From assembly GCA_037144255.1 (NCBI GenBank), contig JBAWXE010000053.1:1-17520 (forward strand): DNA of 17,520 nucleotides, given 5' to 3'. Shown here piece by piece: positions 15,690-17,520 of the stretch. How positions within the stretch are numbered: the stretch's first letter is position 1; every line of letters begins with the position of its first letter. The translations under genes and the position numbers were made by a program. The notes beneath the pieces were generated by a model. That model worked only from the letters and a program-made list of their open reading frames with translations, was not told the DNA's origin and did not search any database. This DNA is from JBAWXE01 sp037144255. GTDB taxonomy: Bacteria; Bacteroidota; Bacteroidia; Chitinophagales; Chitinophagaceae.

Positions 15690-15740
15690 TACAAGCAAAC
15701 TGCCACAAATCTGCCTCGCTGGTGGACGAAGAATGACATT

Positions 15741-16157
15741 CTATACCATCTGCTCTTCTGGGACTATTGTATTTTTCTTAACTCTAATTGGTCGGCCTAT
15801 ATAGATTATTGCATCAGATTGATTACCATTGCCTAAATCGCTAATATCTTTTTGTTTCTCCTGTTCATTCGCACCTGACTCATCTAATGGTTCAAAATAA
15901 ATTTCATGGTAGAATAATTTCTTGTTTGGCTTAAAAACATGTAGTTTTTTACACTTTACACACTCATAAACTATATCGATATCTTCATTTTCATTTTTTT
16001 CTCCAACATCTAACATTGTCATACAACAGCTTGAAATGTAATCTTCAACTATGTAGATATTGTTTTTCTTGATTGTGTGCTTAATAATTCGACCCTGAGG
16101 AGTATAAATAAATACATCTCTCAAAGCCTTTACCTTTTGATCAATATGCCATTTCAT
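15741..16157 (-). CDS. Hypothetical protein with a Cys-rich N-terminal half
   Basis: The 138-residue, probably cytoplasmic protein starts MKWHIDQKVKALRD with ATG at 16157. The first 90 residues look like one small beta-rich domain, with a Cys pair C44-C45 and a CVKC knuckle (C66, C69) that could bind zinc. A polar, low-complexity stretch follows (about 92-115), then a basic end (GRPIRVKKN). The opening pattern (charged W-H-I, then a short KKNNIYIVED strand) recalls small Bacteroidota and phage proteins that carry one SH3/KOW-like barrel, but I cannot assign a family. It is the last gene of a minus-strand run and is followed by the terminator at 15540-15569. A 92-nt gap separates it from the gene upstream. 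Confidence 0.7.
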   Translation of the reverse strand: MKWHIDQKVKALRDVFIYTPQGRIIKHTIKKNNIYIVEDYISSCCMTMLDVGEKNENEDIDIVYECVKCKKLHVFKPNKKLFYHEIYFEPLDESGANEQEKQKDISDLGNGNQSDAIIYIGRPIRVKKNTIVPEEQMV

Positions 16158-16249
16158 ATGAAGAATGCAAGTCTTTTTTATTTTTATAATTAGTGTAAAC
16201 TATTTTAAACCGTAAGATCGGTGATAATCAAATTAATTGAGGTAATTCA

Positions 16250-16678
16250 TTAATTCAAATTCAGATATGCGATTCTATGCTCAAAAAAATATCCAGCAGC
16301 CACTATATCTAAATCAGAATTGCCTTCTAATTCGCTAGCCAATTTTATTTCATAGGCTCTTGAAATCACATCTCTGTCTATTCTCATGATAGGTAATGGC
16401 AAACCAAGTTTCACATAATAATAACGCTGTAAATCACAAAGAATCTCCTTGCCATTTACAATGTATTTTATTCTGGTTCTCGCATTCTTTACTTCTACAT
16501 CTACAATCTTATCAAAAACAAAAGGTGATTTTACGTCTTCTTTATATACTGTGTTTAAATTTCCAAATGGTCTTTCAAATATATCATGTTGATTGATTTG
16601 AAAGACTGGCTCTTCTTTTTGGTCCTTGAAATAATAAACAAGTACCTTAACTATGATAAAGAAAAGTAGTGGTAGCAC
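16250..16678 (-). CDS. Hypothetical single-pass membrane protein
   Basis: The 142-residue product has one N-terminal hydrophobic segment (about 1-17, LPLLFFIIVKVLVYYF) followed by a charged domain, so it is probably anchored with the C-terminal part on one side of the inner membrane. It starts with GTG at 16678; no ATG lies nearby in frame, and a later start would lose the anchor. The soluble part (about 20-142) has strand-like blocks (RTRIKYIVNGKEI, AYEIKLASELEG) and no recognisable catalytic motif. No family was recognised. It sits between two other uncharacterised genes on the same strand with gaps of 92 and 140 nt, so shared transcription is possible but not shown. Confidence 0.65.
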   Translation of the reverse strand: MLPLLFFIIVKVLVYYFKDQKEEPVFQINQHDIFERPFGNLNTVYKEDVKSPFVFDKIVDVEVKNARTRIKYIVNGKEILCDLQRYYYVKLGLPLPIMRIDRDVISRAYEIKLASELEGNSDLDIVAAGYFFEHRIAYLNLN

Positions 16679-16818
16679 TGAGAATATTGGTTTTAAATTT
16701 TATAAAGCACTGGTGAAAAGCAACTTAAAATATTTTAAATAAAAAGTAATGAGAAACCTGAAAGACCATTTACCAATAACATTACTAATGCTGTTTTGAG
16801 TAAACTATTGTACATCAT

Positions 16819-17376
16819 TTAGCTATTATAGAGAAAATACAATTCAAAACGCTCTATTTCATCATACTCTTTTTGGGTCAATTCTCCACTAGGATGTATT
16901 GACATACAATAAGCATCTATTATTGGAAAGCCTTCATTCATTAATTTCTTTATTTTCTCTGCTTTGCAATCTAAAAGGTATTTGTTTTCTCTATGTAAAA
17001 ATGAGTAACAAAATGTAATACCAATGATTTTATTTTCTTGGATGTCCAACATTAATCCTGTCATTGATCTCTCTGAGTCATCAAATGCTGTTTTTGGGAA
17101 GAATCCTTTATTAAAGATTATGACGGGATTACCTAATTTGCAATAGGAACATTGATCATATTCAACTGATGATATTTTTGCGTTTCTTAATTTATCAAGA
17201 AACCATTTGAGAAATTCAGTTTTGTTAACATCAATTGTCTCTAAGTCTTTATCTTGTATAGTATATTCTCCTTTATCAGATAGTAATTCGCTAATAAGCA
17301 CATAATTCTTTTCTAGAACAGCTTGGGCAAACTGCACTACAATTTCTTTTATTGTTGATTTAGGATTTTCTGACAT
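16819..17376 (-). CDS. Hypothetical protein, possibly NTF2/SnoaL-like fold
   Basis: With ATG at 17376 the product is 185 residues; an in-frame TTG at 17391 would add five residues, but the ATG start is more usual. The N-terminal third has a pair of amphipathic helices (IKEIVVQFAQAVLEKNYVLISELLSD) followed by a strand, the opening seen in NTF2-like/SnoaL-like proteins. The remainder contains four scattered cysteines (including CSYC near residue 76) and a final acidic helix. It has no signal peptide, so is probably cytoplasmic. Fold assignment is tentative and no active site is visible. It starts 30 nt after the stop of the helicase gene upstream, so the two may be co-transcribed. Confidence 0.7.
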   Translation of the reverse strand: MSENPKSTIKEIVVQFAQAVLEKNYVLISELLSDKGEYTIQDKDLETIDVNKTEFLKWFLDKLRNAKISSVEYDQCSYCKLGNPVIIFNKGFFPKTAFDDSERSMTGLMLDIQENKIIGITFCYSFLHRENKYLLDCKAEKIKKLMNEGFPIIDAYCMSIHPSGELTQKEYDEIERFELYFLYNS

Positions 17377-17406
17377 AGAATTGATTTGCAAATGACAATC
17401 TAATTA

Positions 17407-17520
17407 TTAATACTTAATTAGCTGGGATTTTGCTCTTGTAACTGCTGTGTAACTGTATTTGAGATTAGGTACAAAGAAACAATTCATATACACCTTTTCC
17501 CATTCACCACCTTGTGCCTT
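17407..17520 (-). CDS. 3' end of a RecD/UvrD-like superfamily 1 DNA helicase
   Basis: The frame enters from the right edge and ends at TAA (17407-17409), followed at once by a second TAA. Its last 37 residues contain AQGGEWEKVY and, about 14 residues later, YTAVTRAKSQLI. These are motifs V and VI of the C-terminal helicase domain (UvrD_C_2 type: HKAQGSEWD and LYTAITRAK), with the arginine finger region in TRAK. The rest of the gene lies outside the window, so RecD2, a UvrD-like enzyme or a helicase of a mobile or defence system cannot be separated. It leads into three uncharacterised genes on the same strand. Confidence 0.82.
   Translation of the reverse strand, partial: KAQGGEWEKVYMNCFFVPNLKYSYTAVTRAKSQLIKY

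Larger units (their letters stand above)
15340..15740. other. 401-bp gene-poor stretch with palindromes, spaced repeats and a terminator; possible integration scar
   Basis: No conserved gene is visible. From left to right it holds a short open frame (15373-15495, minus), two adjacent small hairpins (15488-15503 and 15516-15530), a terminator (15540-15569), a segment resembling a decayed tRNA-end signature (GTGATCCGGATTGGAAC, 15570-15586) and TGAAAC repeats at 10-bp spacing (15660-15689). The combination resembles the flank of an integrated element, but no integrase is present. Confidence 0.4.

Noticed and set aside
1..17520. CRISPR array, intact insertion sequence or retron-like unit
   Set aside because: No regularly spaced repeats of CRISPR length, no transposase and no reverse transcriptase frame were found on either strand.

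Overview
The window looks like chromosomal DNA from a Bacteroidota bacterium, probably in or near the Chitinophagales/Sphingobacteriales. The signs are a type IX secretion (T9SS) C-terminal sorting domain, a TonB-dependent receptor with an N-terminal carboxypeptidase-regulatory-like domain, DUF4199 and small Bacteroidota-type lipoproteins, TAnnTTTG-type -7 promoter boxes, weak Shine-Dalgarno sequences and AT-rich DNA. The lineage is inferred from family content, not from a marker gene.

Left block (1-5628, all minus strand): the N-terminal part of a THUMP-domain rRNA methyltransferase running off the left edge; a terminator; a probable metal-uptake unit made of a small His-rich exported protein followed by an outer-membrane TonB-dependent receptor of the zinc/heavy-metal type; a secreted phospholipase-D-fold protein with two HKD motifs and a T9SS signal; and a small lipoprotein.

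Middle block (5735-11231, plus strand): a multi-pass membrane protein resembling GT-C glycosyltransferases, then a likely two-gene unit of a tandem universal stress protein and a 955-residue PAS/GAF sensor histidine kinase with no adjacent response regulator. Upstream of this pair lies a TGA-N6-TCA dyad about 42 bp from the predicted transcription start, as expected for a CRP/FNR-type activator site. Facing it on the minus strand are a secreted zinc-dependent S1/P1-type hydrolase and a DUF1801 protein.

Right block (12648-17520) looks accessory. It has a 594-bp gene-free stretch with three to four 22-bp iteron-like repeats and several dyads, a DUF4199 membrane protein, a dihydrofolate-reductase-family gene broken by one in-frame TAA, a lipoprotein, a 400-bp stretch with short palindromes, 10-bp-spaced repeats and a terminator (possibly a scar of an integrated element), then three uncharacterised minus-strand genes downstream of the 3' end of a RecD/UvrD-like helicase.

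No rRNA, tRNA, CRISPR array or intact transposase was seen. The best leads are the predicted activator site of the stress-protein/kinase pair, the metal-uptake pair, the iteron-like repeats, the single-codon pseudogene and the possible integration scar. I did not find a clearly new defence or mobile system.
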